NCBI RefSeq assembly: GCF_900177665.1
Contig: NZ_FXAW01000003.1
Location: forward strand, 212,655 to 276,654
DNA from: Marivirga sericea
Lineage (GTDB): Bacteria; Bacteroidota; Bacteroidia; Cytophagales; Cyclobacteriaceae
Direction of reading: 5' to 3'
DNA: 64,000 bases
The notes beneath the pieces were generated by a model. That model worked only from the letters and a program-made list of their open reading frames with translations. It had not been told where the DNA came from and made no database searches. Position 1 is the first letter of the stretch. The number at the start of each line of letters is the position of its first letter. This document shows positions 33,550 through 43,827 of this stretch, piece by piece. Position numbers and translations under genes: made by a program.

Positions 33550-33652
33550 GTTTTTTCAAGGATTTCAACTTTTCGTAAAGCCATTCTTTTGCAGATTCTC
33601 CAGATTTTGATTATGTTGAACCTAACGACTATTTACTTTCAAAAAAGTAGAG

Positions 33653-35137
33653 TCAATTGTTTTCTTTTTTAATTAAAGGTATAGTTACTGCAAGAGTATC
33701 AAGGGAATCCCTATATATGATAAAGTTTATAGCCTGCCCAGTTTCATCCATTTCCAATTTTAAAAAATTTGGGTAGTCTATGATTTTAAAAACATTGTCA
33801 CCAAGATATACCATTTCACTTTCTTTAGTGCCTTTAAAATGCTCAAAGAAAGGAGACTGAACATACAAGCGATTGTTTTTGGTAATAATGGTAGTTTCAA
33901 AACTCTGCTGATATAAGAAATCATCATATGTACCAACTAATGCATTCTGTAAATTTGTAGGTAAGGGTTTAATATTATCGCGAGGAATTACTTTTCTCCA
34001 CTTCATAATTCTTAGTAGTGTATTCCTTGTATAATCAATTACAGGAAATCTATTTGCTTTTTCACCATTAGCAAAAATTACAAACCCATTCCCGTCTTCT
34101 ATTGTTGCAAATACATCACCACCAACGCCAGTATTTGAACCATTACATTGAAACCAATTGTAATTATCATATCCAAAAGAAAGTTGCCAGCCCAAGCTCC
34201 AACCACCAACAGCGTCTTTTAAAGCTGCAATTTCAGTCGTTTTTTTGGCAACTTCATGGCTGATTAAAGTATTTCCTTTATTTCTCAGCGCATTTTGAAT
34301 CTCAATAGTCAATTTCGCTAAATCGGTAGGTGTTGACCACATACCAGACGGAGCTACCTGAGGAGTAATAGGCAAACCTGTTTTTATTACATTTCCATGT
34401 TCGTCATGCACCTTGGCAACATTACTCAAAAATCCTTTCTCATTAGGTTGAATCATGCTAGAATTTACCAAGTTTAATGGATCAAAAATATACTCTTTAG
34501 CCAATTCAGATATAGTTTTTTTAAAATGATCTTCTAAAGCCATTTGAACAATTACATAACCACCGCCACTATATTTCCAACTTGTTCCTGGTACAAATAG
34601 AAACTCAATTTCTTTATCATTATATCGTGGAAGCTGTCCCTTTAAACTTTGAACTATCGATGGGATGGTATCTCCTTCATAATAATCGGCAAAACCGTGT
34701 TGACTTGTGCCAGCTGTATGGGAAAGTAAGTGTTTCCAAGTTATTTCAATATCAGAAGTAAACTTGCTTTCAGGTAACTGCCATCTCTTCAAGTATTTTT
34801 CTATGGGTTCATCTAAGTTGATAAGTCCTTTTTCTTCTAAAATCAAACATAGTAACGCAGTAACAGGTTTTGATATAGAGGCTGTAGAGAAGGCAGTATT
34901 TTCGTCTATTTCTTCTTCATTGTTTGCTGCTTTTACTCCCCACTGTTGCTTATGTACTATTCTATAATTCTCAAACACAGCAATACTGAAACCTCGTAAT
35001 TTATGCTCACTTAGTTTTGTTTGTATATTTAAACTATCGCTAATAAAACTAAAATCTTTAGCTATAGAAGGTCTGTCCTTGTAATTATTACAACTTGTAT
35101 TTATAACAATTATTACTATAAAGTAAATTTTATTCAT
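33653..35137 (-). CDS. beta-lactamase-family serine hydrolase with altered motifs
   Basis: The ATG at 35137 gives a lipoprotein signal (MNKIYFIVIIVINTSC); the longer frame adds 15 residues without purpose. The PF00144 domain has SISK at about 87-90. The second motif reads YSG in WKYSGGGYVIV rather than YSN. In the third, the HxG position appears as CNG in WFQCNGSNTGVGG, lacking the His. A C-terminal about 120-residue beta-rich extension follows (LVGTYDDFLYQQSFETTIIT), as in many longer class C relatives. It is the gene just upstream of cluster B on the same strand, 103 bp before the AraC gene. Confidence 0.83.
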   Translation of the reverse strand: MNKIYFIVIIVINTSCNNYKDRPSIAKDFSFISDSLNIQTKLSEHKLRGFSIAVFENYRIVHKQQWGVKAANNEEEIDENTAFSTASISKPVTALLCLILEEKGLINLDEPIEKYLKRWQLPESKFTSDIEITWKHLLSHTAGTSQHGFADYYEGDTIPSIVQSLKGQLPRYNDKEIEFLFVPGTSWKYSGGGYVIVQMALEDHFKKTISELAKEYIFDPLNLVNSSMIQPNEKGFLSNVAKVHDEHGNVIKTGLPITPQVAPSGMWSTPTDLAKLTIEIQNALRNKGNTLISHEVAKKTTEIAALKDAVGGWSLGWQLSFGYDNYNWFQCNGSNTGVGGDVFATIEDGNGFVIFANGEKANRFPVIDYTRNTLLRIMKWRKVIPRDNIKPLPTNLQNALVGTYDDFLYQQSFETTIITKNNRLYVQSPFFEHFKGTKESEMVYLGDNVFKIIDYPNFLKLEMDETGQAINFIIYRDSLDTLAVTIPLIKKENN

Positions 35138-35365
35138 GGTTTTGATTATACTATTAGAACGATCTACTATCACTTTTGTCACATGCTTTCCTTGCTTTCA
35201 ATTTAATATCGAGCACTACACAACACTAATAATAGTGGATATCAAGATTGCATTATATTAAAAACTTATATTGTTTGTTAGTTATTAGTGTTTTATTATT
35301 CTGTTTTACAAATTTAATTAGTTTTTGCTCGTCATAGAATAAAAAAAATAGATCTAGCTGGTTAA

Positions 35366-35557
35366 TATGTAAGCTCCAGCTTTTATATAAATGATGACAT
35401 CCTAATTGCAGGCACAAATTTATTTACAAAAAATCTCTCTAGTTTTAAAACTACCGATTTCTATGCAACTGAGAATAAGAAAGAACAAATAGAAGTTGAG
35501 ATAGAAATCGATGTTGTAGATGAAGGGATTTCGATTAATTCTTTAAATAAAAACTAA
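35366..35557 (+). pseudogene. 3' remnant of an unidentified gene
   Basis: After a stop codon the frame reads SSSFYINDDILIAGTNLFTK, then DFYATENKKEQIEVEIEIDV and ends VVDEGISINSLNKN at a TAA. Composition is protein-like but no start codon stands in a sensible place and no family is recognised. The whole gap 35138-36037 otherwise holds no gene. Confidence 0.35.
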
Positions 35558-35904
35558 CTAAAGCTACAGCCATTACAAGCTGACCTCGATCTGTGGGGCA
35601 GACACTAGTGTTTTTTAATTGACTTTTTCTTTCTAGGCTGCTTTTGTTGATTGGTGGAGTAGCCTAAACGAAGGTTAGCATGAATTAATAATATCTCAAG
35701 AATTAACTGATAGCCATCAGATATTGAACTATCCTACCTCTTTCTAAAGCCAAATTATAATCTTCGTTGGTGAATTCAAGAAGGTAGATGAAAGGCTCTT
35801 TTTCGGCTTTAATCAATTCTTAATTACTGATAACCTGAGTTCACTTCTTAAAAATTGATAAGAAATACCAATCAAATATTCGCTTCAATATTTAAAATAC
35901 CCAT

Positions 35905-35942
35905 TCAATAAAAAACACTTGCCCCACATTTCGAGACAAGTG
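35905..35942 (-). terminator. intrinsic terminator of the first giant surface-protein gene
   Basis: On the minus strand CACTTG-loop-CAAGTG (35942-35916) is followed by GTTTTTTATT. It lies about 95 bp beyond the stop codon at 36038. Confidence 0.6.
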
Positions 35943-36037
35943 CTTCTTAGACCTGTGACTATCGGGAGATCAGATCAACCCTAAATTTGAAAACTCTACA
36001 GAAAGTACTTCATCTTGCCATTATAAAGCTTCTCAGA

Positions 36038-39000
36038 TTAATTTTTAATAATCTTAACCATGCTCTGTTTTCCACTGTCAAATCTCAAGTAGTAAACCCC
36101 TTCTTTCAAGTCGGTCAAATCTATTTTTTGTCTTCTAGCTGTTGACAGCTTTAAGGTCTTCACTACCGCTCCATTTGCAGAGATAACGGAAACTTCTTGC
36201 TCAGTCCCAGTGTAGCCATTCAAATTCAGTTCTCCATTGGTTGGATTTGGATATAAGTTGAAGTCAATTTCAGCATCATCATTTCCTAAGACGGTGTTGA
36301 TATCAAAATTCACAACACCACTTTCATTTAAATAAATGACAAGGCTGATTTCTGAATTCTGCTTATCATATGGAAGTTCAAAAGAGGTGGCCTCTTGTTC
36401 TAGCCCTGGAATATCAAGTAGTAAGTTATAGTCTCCTTCAGGAATCTCAGCCATATTGAAATCACCCAATTCGTCAGTTACGGCAACTCCACTTACTCCA
36501 CCTGTAGACTCATTCAATAAATACACAATCAATTCGCCTATTCCCTCGCCACCTGTCGCCTTACCTAAAGTTATACGTTCATTAGATGAATCCTCTGATT
36601 TTACTACTCTACCATTAATCCGGCCATTTCCATTATCATTTGATGCTGAAGTCTTTTCTTTCATATATACCTTCAGGCTCATGTCATTATCAACCCTTAA
36701 CACTGAAGCATCCTTATGAAAATGCGTATTGGCATAGTAGGTTGGGAAAACATCAGAAGTAGCACTTCCTAACGGTATAATTTGTAAAATATACTCACCT
36801 GCTCGAACATTAGTAAATTCCAAATCTCCATTAGAGAATTTCTTTCTTTGAAACATGCCTCCATTTTTTAGAAATAGCTTAGCTAGTCCTTCCTCCAGAG
36901 CACTATCATCTGGTCTTAATATATCAACTGAAATATCATAAGATCCTAGCACGGTGACTGTCCTTTCAACTTCAGCATAATTCAAAGTGTCATTCCCAGC
37001 CTGATATGCTTTTATAGTTACTTCTGATTCCCTTGTTAATACCAACTGACCATTAAGTATACTTGCAGATCCACTTTCTACAGAAAAGCGAACTGGGAGC
37101 CCGCTGGAAGAGCTTGCTTCTAAAGGATATGGAGACTGATCTTGGTTTAGCGTATCTGGAAGATTAAAGGTAATCGTCTGATCTTCTTTTAAAATAGGCG
37201 CTTTAGTCACAGTCACTTCCCAGTTTTGAAGGGTTGTACTATCTCCAGCAGTTACAGTATAAACAACAATCTCTGTAAAATCTCTAGCCTCTTCCATGTT
37301 AGGACTAATAGATGCTTCTTCGGAAATTTCAATTTCTGGAACTACACTTGTTATATCTGTCAATCCTTCCACTTCAATTTCAACTGTATGCTTTGTCGTA
37401 TCAATAACAGCCGCAGAAGTACTATTAGGTAAACTAAAACTCAAAATATCAGTGGAGGTATTGGGGTTAGTAAAGATCTCAATACTTAAATTGACACTAC
37501 ATGCTGATGTGGTATCTATTACCTTAATTTCGTAAACGCCCGCAGTAAGATTAGTTATCTCTAATTCACTTAAGCCAGTGTTAAAAATTTTATAGGCCTG
37601 CTGATTTAAGAAAACCTCATAAGTGCGGTCAGCTTTATCAACTCCTATGCTTATGCTTCCATTAGCTACCGAGCCATAATCCTCATTTACTGTAGTTAAG
37701 ATACTTGCAGAAAATGTAGCTTCATTAACTACTTCAATCGTAACTGGATCTGTTAAGCAATTGTGTGTATTATGAAATGCTTGTACGGTATAAAAACCAG
37801 CTTCCAGTTCGGCCAAAACATTACCGGCCTCGGAGAAATCGGTTGAATCTTTAACGGTTGTCCCTTCATACCAATAGAATGTATAATCACTTTCTGAATC
37901 TAAATCGACATTAGCTGCAATTCTACCATTAAAAGGTGAACAATAATTTACAGGACTAGCACTTGCCGTCAAATTAGGCTGCACTATATTATTAATAACC
38001 GTTACTCGATCTGTAATAAAACAGCCGGTATCATCATAAGTAACTTTTACCGTGTATTCTCCTGCCCCTAAACTACTCAACGCAAGCGAATCGCTAATAA
38101 CTGGACCCGTGGCACCGACCCCTGCAAACCATTCTACTGTGTGTTCTGAGGCCTCCCCTACTATCGAAACTGTCACTGTTCCATTAGGCTGGCTGGGGTC
38201 ACATGAATTATTTTCCGTGCTCGTTGTAGCAGCAATTTCCGGAGAAAGCGTTTGTTCAACAACCACAGTAACAAGCGCTGATTCGCAACCACTGACATCA
38301 TTGGTAGCCTTTACGGTATAACTTCCAGGTGGCAAATTATTAACCGTACTTGTGGTATAATCAGCTGTTGGCTTCTCACTGTTTCCGATATACCATTCAA
38401 ACGTATAGCCTGTGGTTTCACCACCTACCGAAGCTGAAACGATTCCAGTACCGGTATCAGAACAAGCAATATCAGTTGCTGTAGCTGTGACTACAGGAGT
38501 AGCAGTCTCTTCTGGCACTTGCGCAGATTCAATCGTTTGACAGCCAGTTGCTTTCTCTGTTACTAAGACAGTGTAAGTAGCTGACTCTAAATTATTTGCA
38601 ATGTGACTATTACTGATTTGCAAGCCTCCACCCACTGTATTTCCTTCATACCATTCGTAGTCAAAATTTCCAACAGGTTCGCCCCCATTAATACTTATTG
38701 TTAATTGTCCGTTTGGATTTAAACAATTTGAATTTCCGTTATCAACAGTAATAGCCGCCTCGAGATTTTCAGCAGTATCGTCAATAACAACTTGAATAGT
38801 GTCAGAACTACATCCGGCTAATTTATCTTTTGCAAAAACAGTATAAGTTCCTGCACTCAAACCTGTGTAAACAGCACCTGTATAGTCCGGTGGGCCATCA
38901 ACGGTTGTGCCATTGAACCAAAAGAAATCATAATCGGCCGTTACCTCAGCACCGCTCACTAATCTAAACACCCTTGCAGAACCATTGGGAGCTAGGCTAC

Positions 39001-42000
39001 TGCCATCGGAAGAGCAAGTTATATTATTAGTTTTCTCCGTTGAAAGTGCAAATGGAATGGGGTATATACCTACGGAAGAAATATTATTAGTATAATCACA
39101 TTCTAAAAAATTTGAATTAGGGAAGCTAATAGGAGTTGGAGTTGTTGAGCCATTATCATTTAAAACAACATATAAGGTGAAATTCCCTCCCGATCCATTT
39201 ACTGAGAGATCAACAGCAGAAGCAACCTGATCAACATCTAAATTACTTATTGTAACTAGTTCGGTATTTAATTTATTGGTTCCAGCAATTAAAGGATCGC
39301 CATCATAAAATGTGATCGGGACATCTCCTGAAAATGGAGCGCCTCCTATATTTTTAAAATCGAAGCTCACTGCAAACTGTTCATCCGGGCAATTTGGAGG
39401 AGTCAGAAAGAAACCCCTTGATAATTTCAAATCAGGTGGAGTATTATCTTCTACGCCTACAAAAGAATAGACTGAACAACTATCTAAGGATTCATCTCCA
39501 ATAGTCTCAATTGTGTAATCTCCTTCGCTTAATCCAGAAAAGGTATAACTTGATTGACTTGCAATGCCATTCTTCGCTGCAATTGGGTATGAGCTTACAT
39601 CACTCCCTTCATAAAGCCGAATTATATAATTTGATTCATCTACATCTGGTAAAGACACTGGGTTTAATTCCATCGTAATTTCACCATCTGTTTGCCCATC
39701 ACAAGAGGTGATATTAGTAATTGAGGTAATATCTATCTCCTGTGAATCAGCAAAAGGAAGATTAAATACCGCTTCATTTACACAACCATTGTCAATATCA
39801 GTTGCAACAACTGTATAAAGGCCAGACGTTAAATTAATGGCTTGAGAGATATTTACTCCCGACTCTGTAAAAAATGGAGTTCCAGTAGCTGCCGATCCTT
39901 GAAACCATTTAAAATTAAAACCAGATGTATTATCAGATGAAACAGCCTCAACTTCTAGTTGACCATTACTTTCGGAGCAAGATGTTGGTAAAGATATTAT
40001 AGTTTCACTTTGAGTGATAGATGTAATAGTTTGACCACTTACTTCCAATAATGCGATATTATTACTGTAATCGCATTCTAGAAAATTGGTAGTTGGGAAA
40101 CTAATTGGTGAAGGAGTAGTAGAACCATTATCATTTAAAGCAGCATAAAGTGTGAAATTTTCAGCTTGTCCATTGACTGAAATATTCTCTGCAGTAAAAG
40201 TTTCTCCAACTGAAAAATTACTTAGCGTAATCAATTCAGTATTGAGTTTATTAGCATCTGCCACCAATGGATCACCATCATAAAATGTGACTGGTATTTG
40301 TCCGGAAATAGCTACATCTCCATTATTTTCAAACTCAAAGCTTACCGTAAAATCTTGTGATGAACAGCTAGATGAATTAATTGCCAAGCTTGGTTCAATA
40401 AGATTCAACTCTGGTGCTGAATAAGCATAACAACCATCAGAAGTAAGCAATGGCGCTTGATTTAGAAAGTTATTTAATGGTCGATTGGGGCCTGATGTGC
40501 AAACTCCATCTGAAAACACTAATTGATGCTTTTGCTGATTTTGAGGTACAGTCAAATCATCATTGATATTCACGTTAAAATAGCCATGTTGATTCCATAC
40601 CTTTCGGGACGGTACCCATGGTTCGCCTCCTGATTTATAAACTCTAACCTCAGCTGGAGTGCTCAAATCTAAATTTCTTCCTGGTGTCCCTGGTAAGTGA
40701 TTTTCACTAGCACAAGTCACACAGATTTCTGTTGAGCCATCGGCATCCACATCTGCGACTATTGGATATTCCACTGAAGTTCTTGACCGACAATGAATTT
40801 GGGTGTTCACACTACCATCATTTCCATTCATAATATATAAGTAATCTTCATCACGATAAACAATTTCTGATTTGCCATCCCCATTAAAATCAAAAAGAGT
40901 AGCACCTGTTATTCCTGAAGTTTCTTCATTTACAACTACGGGTGCTGGATCTCCAAATGCATCAACCCATAATGGTTCCCAATTTTCGTCTAAGGCATAA
41001 AGGAATTGTCCGGAAACAAAAGCAGCATTTAACTGACCATCGCCATCTAAATCGGCTATATTAACTCTACCCATTCCTCTTTGCCAGCCAAATTGATAAG
41101 TACCAGTACCTATAGGGTCATTAAAAACCTTTGCCGTATTGTTGATTACATCCCAAAAGAACACACTGGATACGTTTCCTCCATTAGCACCCGTGATGAT
41201 AACATCAAGATTTCCATCTAAGTTATAATCAGCTATTGAAGTGGTTGAACTTTGTGCAGAAGCAAAACTATTATTCTTTGTTTGATATGCGGAAGGCATA
41301 GTAGCCAGCAGCGTTAAGGTACCCACATCCTGCGTTCTTCCATTAAGTTCTACAGCATAAATTCTATTACCCAATACTAATTCCAAATCAGCATCACCCA
41401 CTATGTCAACAGCTACTCCGCCACTAGGGATATTATTCCAGTTTCCTGTAGTGGAAGCTACTATTCTGGTTCCCGTAACTGGGTCTCTAATTTCATCTTT
41501 ATAATACATTTCTGCTTGACCATCTCGATCAAAATCTGCGAAACTTACAAATACAGGATCTTGATTAAATCTCTCAGAAACCCATAATTCATTTAATTCG
41601 CAGTCGAAAGATCTAATCCTATAATCACTACCGCTATTTTCGTTTATAATAAACACTTCTCCACAATTGTCATCTTGCAAATTTGCCATTGCCGCTGATC
41701 TGAAGGAAGGGTTATTGGTAGTCGCCTGATGCTTGATAGTGGCATCGTCACCATTCAGAAGGAAAATTCTATCATCATTTCGATTAGTAGATAGAATATC
41801 AGGAATACCATCTCTGTCTAAATCTCCAATTGCTATTCTACTTAAATTTAAACTAGCATTATTATTAGATTGGTAGCCTAGGGAAAGCGTAAATTGTGGA
41901 AAAATGCTTGGCTCAGCTACACAAGAGGCATCATTTCCCATATAAAAGCCATCACAAGCAGCATCGGATATACAATCTCCATCAAAACAATCGATAAAAC

Positions 42001-42100
42001 CATCTCCATCATTATCAATGCCATCATTGCAAATTTCTTGGGCGTTGCTAAAGCTGATAAAAAATAAGGGCAGAATCACTAAAAATAAAGTCTTCTTCAA
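36038..42100 (-). CDS. giant T9SS type A surface protein with FG-GAP and SprB-like repeats
   Basis: 2,020 residues. Signal peptide (SFSNAQ), then a short Asp-rich metal-binding motif (ICNDGIDNDGDGFIDC). Residues about 60-480 are FG-GAP/VCBS blades (IAIGDLDRDGIPDILSTN, FDFNGDGKSEIVYRDEDYLY). Two CARDB-like domains (about 565-690 and 905-1030) and eight SprB-like repeats with a GxYTVxxTDxxxxC signature follow. Then come a DUF5018-like segment, an Ig-like segment, a carboxypeptidase-regulatory-like domain (GRINGRVVKSED) and the sorting tail FNLYPNPTNGELNLNGYTGT ending GVYYLRFDSGKQSMVKIIKN, a type A (Por_Secre_tail) signal. It is inferred to be exported by T9SS and anchored at the surface, with an adhesin-like role. 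Its N-terminal third is nearly identical to the type B protein at 50451. Confidence 0.9.
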   Translation of the reverse strand: MKKTLFLVILPLFFISFSNAQEICNDGIDNDGDGFIDCFDGDCISDAACDGFYMGNDASCVAEPSIFPQFTLSLGYQSNNNASLNLSRIAIGDLDRDGIPDILSTNRNDDRIFLLNGDDATIKHQATTNNPSFRSAAMANLQDDNCGEVFIINENSGSDYRIRSFDCELNELWVSERFNQDPVFVSFADFDRDGQAEMYYKDEIRDPVTGTRIVASTTGNWNNIPSGGVAVDIVGDADLELVLGNRIYAVELNGRTQDVGTLTLLATMPSAYQTKNNSFASAQSSTTSIADYNLDGNLDVIITGANGGNVSSVFFWDVINNTAKVFNDPIGTGTYQFGWQRGMGRVNIADLDGDGQLNAAFVSGQFLYALDENWEPLWVDAFGDPAPVVVNEETSGITGATLFDFNGDGKSEIVYRDEDYLYIMNGNDGSVNTQIHCRSRTSVEYPIVADVDADGSTEICVTCASENHLPGTPGRNLDLSTPAEVRVYKSGGEPWVPSRKVWNQHGYFNVNINDDLTVPQNQQKHQLVFSDGVCTSGPNRPLNNFLNQAPLLTSDGCYAYSAPELNLIEPSLAINSSSCSSQDFTVSFEFENNGDVAISGQIPVTFYDGDPLVADANKLNTELITLSNFSVGETFTAENISVNGQAENFTLYAALNDNGSTTPSPISFPTTNFLECDYSNNIALLEVSGQTITSITQSETIISLPTSCSESNGQLEVEAVSSDNTSGFNFKWFQGSAATGTPFFTESGVNISQAINLTSGLYTVVATDIDNGCVNEAVFNLPFADSQEIDITSITNITSCDGQTDGEITMELNPVSLPDVDESNYIIRLYEGSDVSSYPIAAKNGIASQSSYTFSGLSEGDYTIETIGDESLDSCSVYSFVGVEDNTPPDLKLSRGFFLTPPNCPDEQFAVSFDFKNIGGAPFSGDVPITFYDGDPLIAGTNKLNTELVTISNLDVDQVASAVDLSVNGSGGNFTLYVVLNDNGSTTPTPISFPNSNFLECDYTNNISSVGIYPIPFALSTEKTNNITCSSDGSSLAPNGSARVFRLVSGAEVTADYDFFWFNGTTVDGPPDYTGAVYTGLSAGTYTVFAKDKLAGCSSDTIQVVIDDTAENLEAAITVDNGNSNCLNPNGQLTISINGGEPVGNFDYEWYEGNTVGGGLQISNSHIANNLESATYTVLVTEKATGCQTIESAQVPEETATPVVTATATDIACSDTGTGIVSASVGGETTGYTFEWYIGNSEKPTADYTTSTVNNLPPGSYTVKATNDVSGCESALVTVVVEQTLSPEIAATTSTENNSCDPSQPNGTVTVSIVGEASEHTVEWFAGVGATGPVISDSLALSSLGAGEYTVKVTYDDTGCFITDRVTVINNIVQPNLTASASPVNYCSPFNGRIAANVDLDSESDYTFYWYEGTTVKDSTDFSEAGNVLAELEAGFYTVQAFHNTHNCLTDPVTIEVVNEATFSASILTTVNEDYGSVANGSISIGVDKADRTYEVFLNQQAYKIFNTGLSELEITNLTAGVYEIKVIDTTSACSVNLSIEIFTNPNTSTDILSFSLPNSTSAAVIDTTKHTVEIEVEGLTDITSVVPEIEISEEASISPNMEEARDFTEIVVYTVTAGDSTTLQNWEVTVTKAPILKEDQTITFNLPDTLNQDQSPYPLEASSSSGLPVRFSVESGSASILNGQLVLTRESEVTIKAYQAGNDTLNYAEVERTVTVLGSYDISVDILRPDDSALEEGLAKLFLKNGGMFQRKKFSNGDLEFTNVRAGEYILQIIPLGSATSDVFPTYYANTHFHKDASVLRVDNDMSLKVYMKEKTSASNDNGNGRINGRVVKSEDSSNERITLGKATGGEGIGELIVYLLNESTGGVSGVAVTDELGDFNMAEIPEGDYNLLLDIPGLEQEATSFELPYDKQNSEISLVIYLNESGVVNFDINTVLGNDDAEIDFNLYPNPTNGELNLNGYTGTEQEVSVISANGAVVKTLKLSTARRQKIDLTDLKEGVYYLRFDSGKQSMVKIIKN
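40410..42100 (-). repeat. inverted repeat arm 1 (shared N-terminal coding region of the two giant genes)
   Basis: The 5' 1.7 kb of this gene corresponds, in opposite orientation, to 50451-52140. At least 194 bp (40947-41140) are identical to 51411-51604 as I read them, and long flanking stretches differ only by scattered synonymous changes. The ends are more diverged. The arms are separated by 8.35 kb. Confidence 0.85.
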
Positions 42101-42452
42101 GGCTGTGGTATTTTATGAATAATAGGAATTTAAAATAAGTCGCAAAGTACTAAAAACTTAGGATAACGGCTTCACTATTTGAAACTAATATGAAAGAAAT
42201 GAGAAAAAATTGATTCTATAAAGTACATCAGTACCTTTTCTCAAATTTATTCGCAAATTAAACTGCACTCTTTGTCTTCTTGACTATTCCTGTTGATGCA
42301 ATTTATTTCTGGGAATCAAGGAATAGAAATTCTGGATAAACTAAAATATAGTAGTCTGCTTTCATCGAATTTACATAGACCAAAAAAAATCAGTCCAACA
42401 GTAGCATTTCAAGCAAAGATTGTTTTGGTTGCTTATTCTAAAACCAAACTAA
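42101..42452. other. 352-bp divergent intergenic region
   Basis: This region holds the promoters for the minus-strand giant gene and the plus-strand gene at 42453. No inverted repeat or clear consensus was recognised, and the overlapping plus-strand frame from 42293 is a shadow. Confidence 0.4.
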
Positions 42453-42929
42453 ATGAAAGCAGCTACATTAGCAGAAATCAAAAAGGAATTAAAGCATCGA
42501 TCAGAGGAAGAACTGCTCAATTTATGTTTAAACTTAGGCCGATTTAAAAAGGAGAATAAGGAACTGCTGACCTACTTGCTATTTGAAGCTTCCAATGAAG
42601 AGGATTACATACGGTCTGTTAAAAGCGAAATTGACCTACAATTCCTGGATATAAACAATCAGAATTACTATTGGATGAAGAAAACAGTCCGAAAAGTATT
42701 GCGGAGCACGAGGAAACATATCCGATACTCCAAAAAGAAGACGACAGAGGTTGAATTGCTACTATATTTCTGCCAGAAAATGCTTGAATTAAAGCCCTCT
42801 ATTAAAGAAAATATTGTTTTAGATAATTTGTATGAAAGATTGCTTATCTCTATTCGTAAAACTATAGCTAAAATGGAGGAAGATTTGCAGTACGATTATA
42901 ATCTTCAGCTTGATGAATTGCTGGATTAA
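42453..42929 (+). CDS. conserved hypothetical protein
   Basis: A 158-residue soluble, highly helical and charged protein: MKAATLAEIKKELKHRSEEE, then LLTYLLFEASNEEDYIRSVK, IRYSKKKTTEVELLLYFCQK, and an acidic end. No signal peptide or membrane segment is present, so it is cytosolic. I do not recognise a named family; the alternation of Leu with charged residues suggests a helical-repeat or coiled-coil fold. It is monocistronic, followed by a 96-bp gap. Confidence 0.68.
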   Translation: MKAATLAEIKKELKHRSEEELLNLCLNLGRFKKENKELLTYLLFEASNEEDYIRSVKSEIDLQFLDINNQNYYWMKKTVRKVLRSTRKHIRYSKKKTTEVELLLYFCQKMLELKPSIKENIVLDNLYERLLISIRKTIAKMEEDLQYDYNLQLDELLD

Positions 42930-43025
42930 ATAAATGTATACTTCAAAGTAAACATTCTTCTTTTCTTATATAATCTTTATACATTTAGTTCATGATTATT
43001 AATGTAATTTATAGAAGCAGATGCC

Positions 43026-43649
43026 ATGCGTAGAATTATGCCACTTTTACTCCTAATTCTTTTCAGTTGCAATACAGAAAAATCACTTAATACCGAGAAG
43101 CTAGCAATTGAGCTAGATAGCATTCTGGTGGTTGATCAAAAATACCGTCTGCAAATGCAAGAGGTTCAAGAGGAATACGGATGGAACTCGCCTGAAATGG
43201 GGGAACTTTGGAAGAAACAAATGCAAATAGATCGTTCCAATTTGGAGCGAGTAATTGAAATAATAGATCAAGTGGGAGGATATCCAGGTAAGAGTTTAGT
43301 GGGGAATTCGGCTAGTAAATCGACTTTCTACGTGTTACAACATGCTCCTGATATTATACAAGAAAAGTATTACAATCTTATTGTCGCTGCAGCTAAAGAA
43401 AATGAGCTCGATAAAAGGTTAGCCGGTATGTACCAAGACCGATATCTAATGCATCGGGGTGAAGATCAACTATTTGGAACCCAAATAAGATCAGAATATG
43501 AAACAGATTCAATTAGCGGGGAACGCTTTGAAAAAACATTTGTGTGGCCCATTGCTGATACTACTCGTATTGATTCTGTTCGGATGGTAAATGGGTTAGG
43601 TCCTTTAGAAGACTACTTGAGCAGTTTTGGATTGAGTCGCTGGGATTAA
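43026..43649 (+). CDS. DUF6624-like lipoprotein
   Basis: The lipobox is LFSC near residue 14. The 207-residue protein matches the pattern of DUF6624: DQKYRLQMQEVQEEYGWNSP, then NLERVIEIIDQVGGYPGKSL, AFxVLQHA-type FYVLQHAPDIIQEKYYNLIV, and DRYLMHRGEDQLFGTQI. Members are bacterial, often lipoproteins, of unknown function. The conserved His, Gln and acidic residues in the last segment could form an active site, but this is not established. It is monocistronic. Confidence 0.75.
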   Translation: MRRIMPLLLLILFSCNTEKSLNTEKLAIELDSILVVDQKYRLQMQEVQEEYGWNSPEMGELWKKQMQIDRSNLERVIEIIDQVGGYPGKSLVGNSASKSTFYVLQHAPDIIQEKYYNLIVAAAKENELDKRLAGMYQDRYLMHRGEDQLFGTQIRSEYETDSISGERFEKTFVWPIADTTRIDSVRMVNGLGPLEDYLSSFGLSRWD

Positions 43650-43827
43650 TATAACAGGATACGATAGCCCTTTAAAAGAGTCAAAAAATACTAACAGAAA
43701 CGATTATAATGGAAATCTGAGTGAATTTAGTAGGATAAAGGCAAACAATATCACAAACAACTATGATAATAGACACAAAATTTGTTCTACTCTAGCAAAA
43801 AACTATCAACACTAAATATTATCAAGT

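Noticed and set aside
42293-42547. 84-codon frame overlapping the start of the gene at 42453
   Set aside because: Different frame, no domain, overlaps a better gene.
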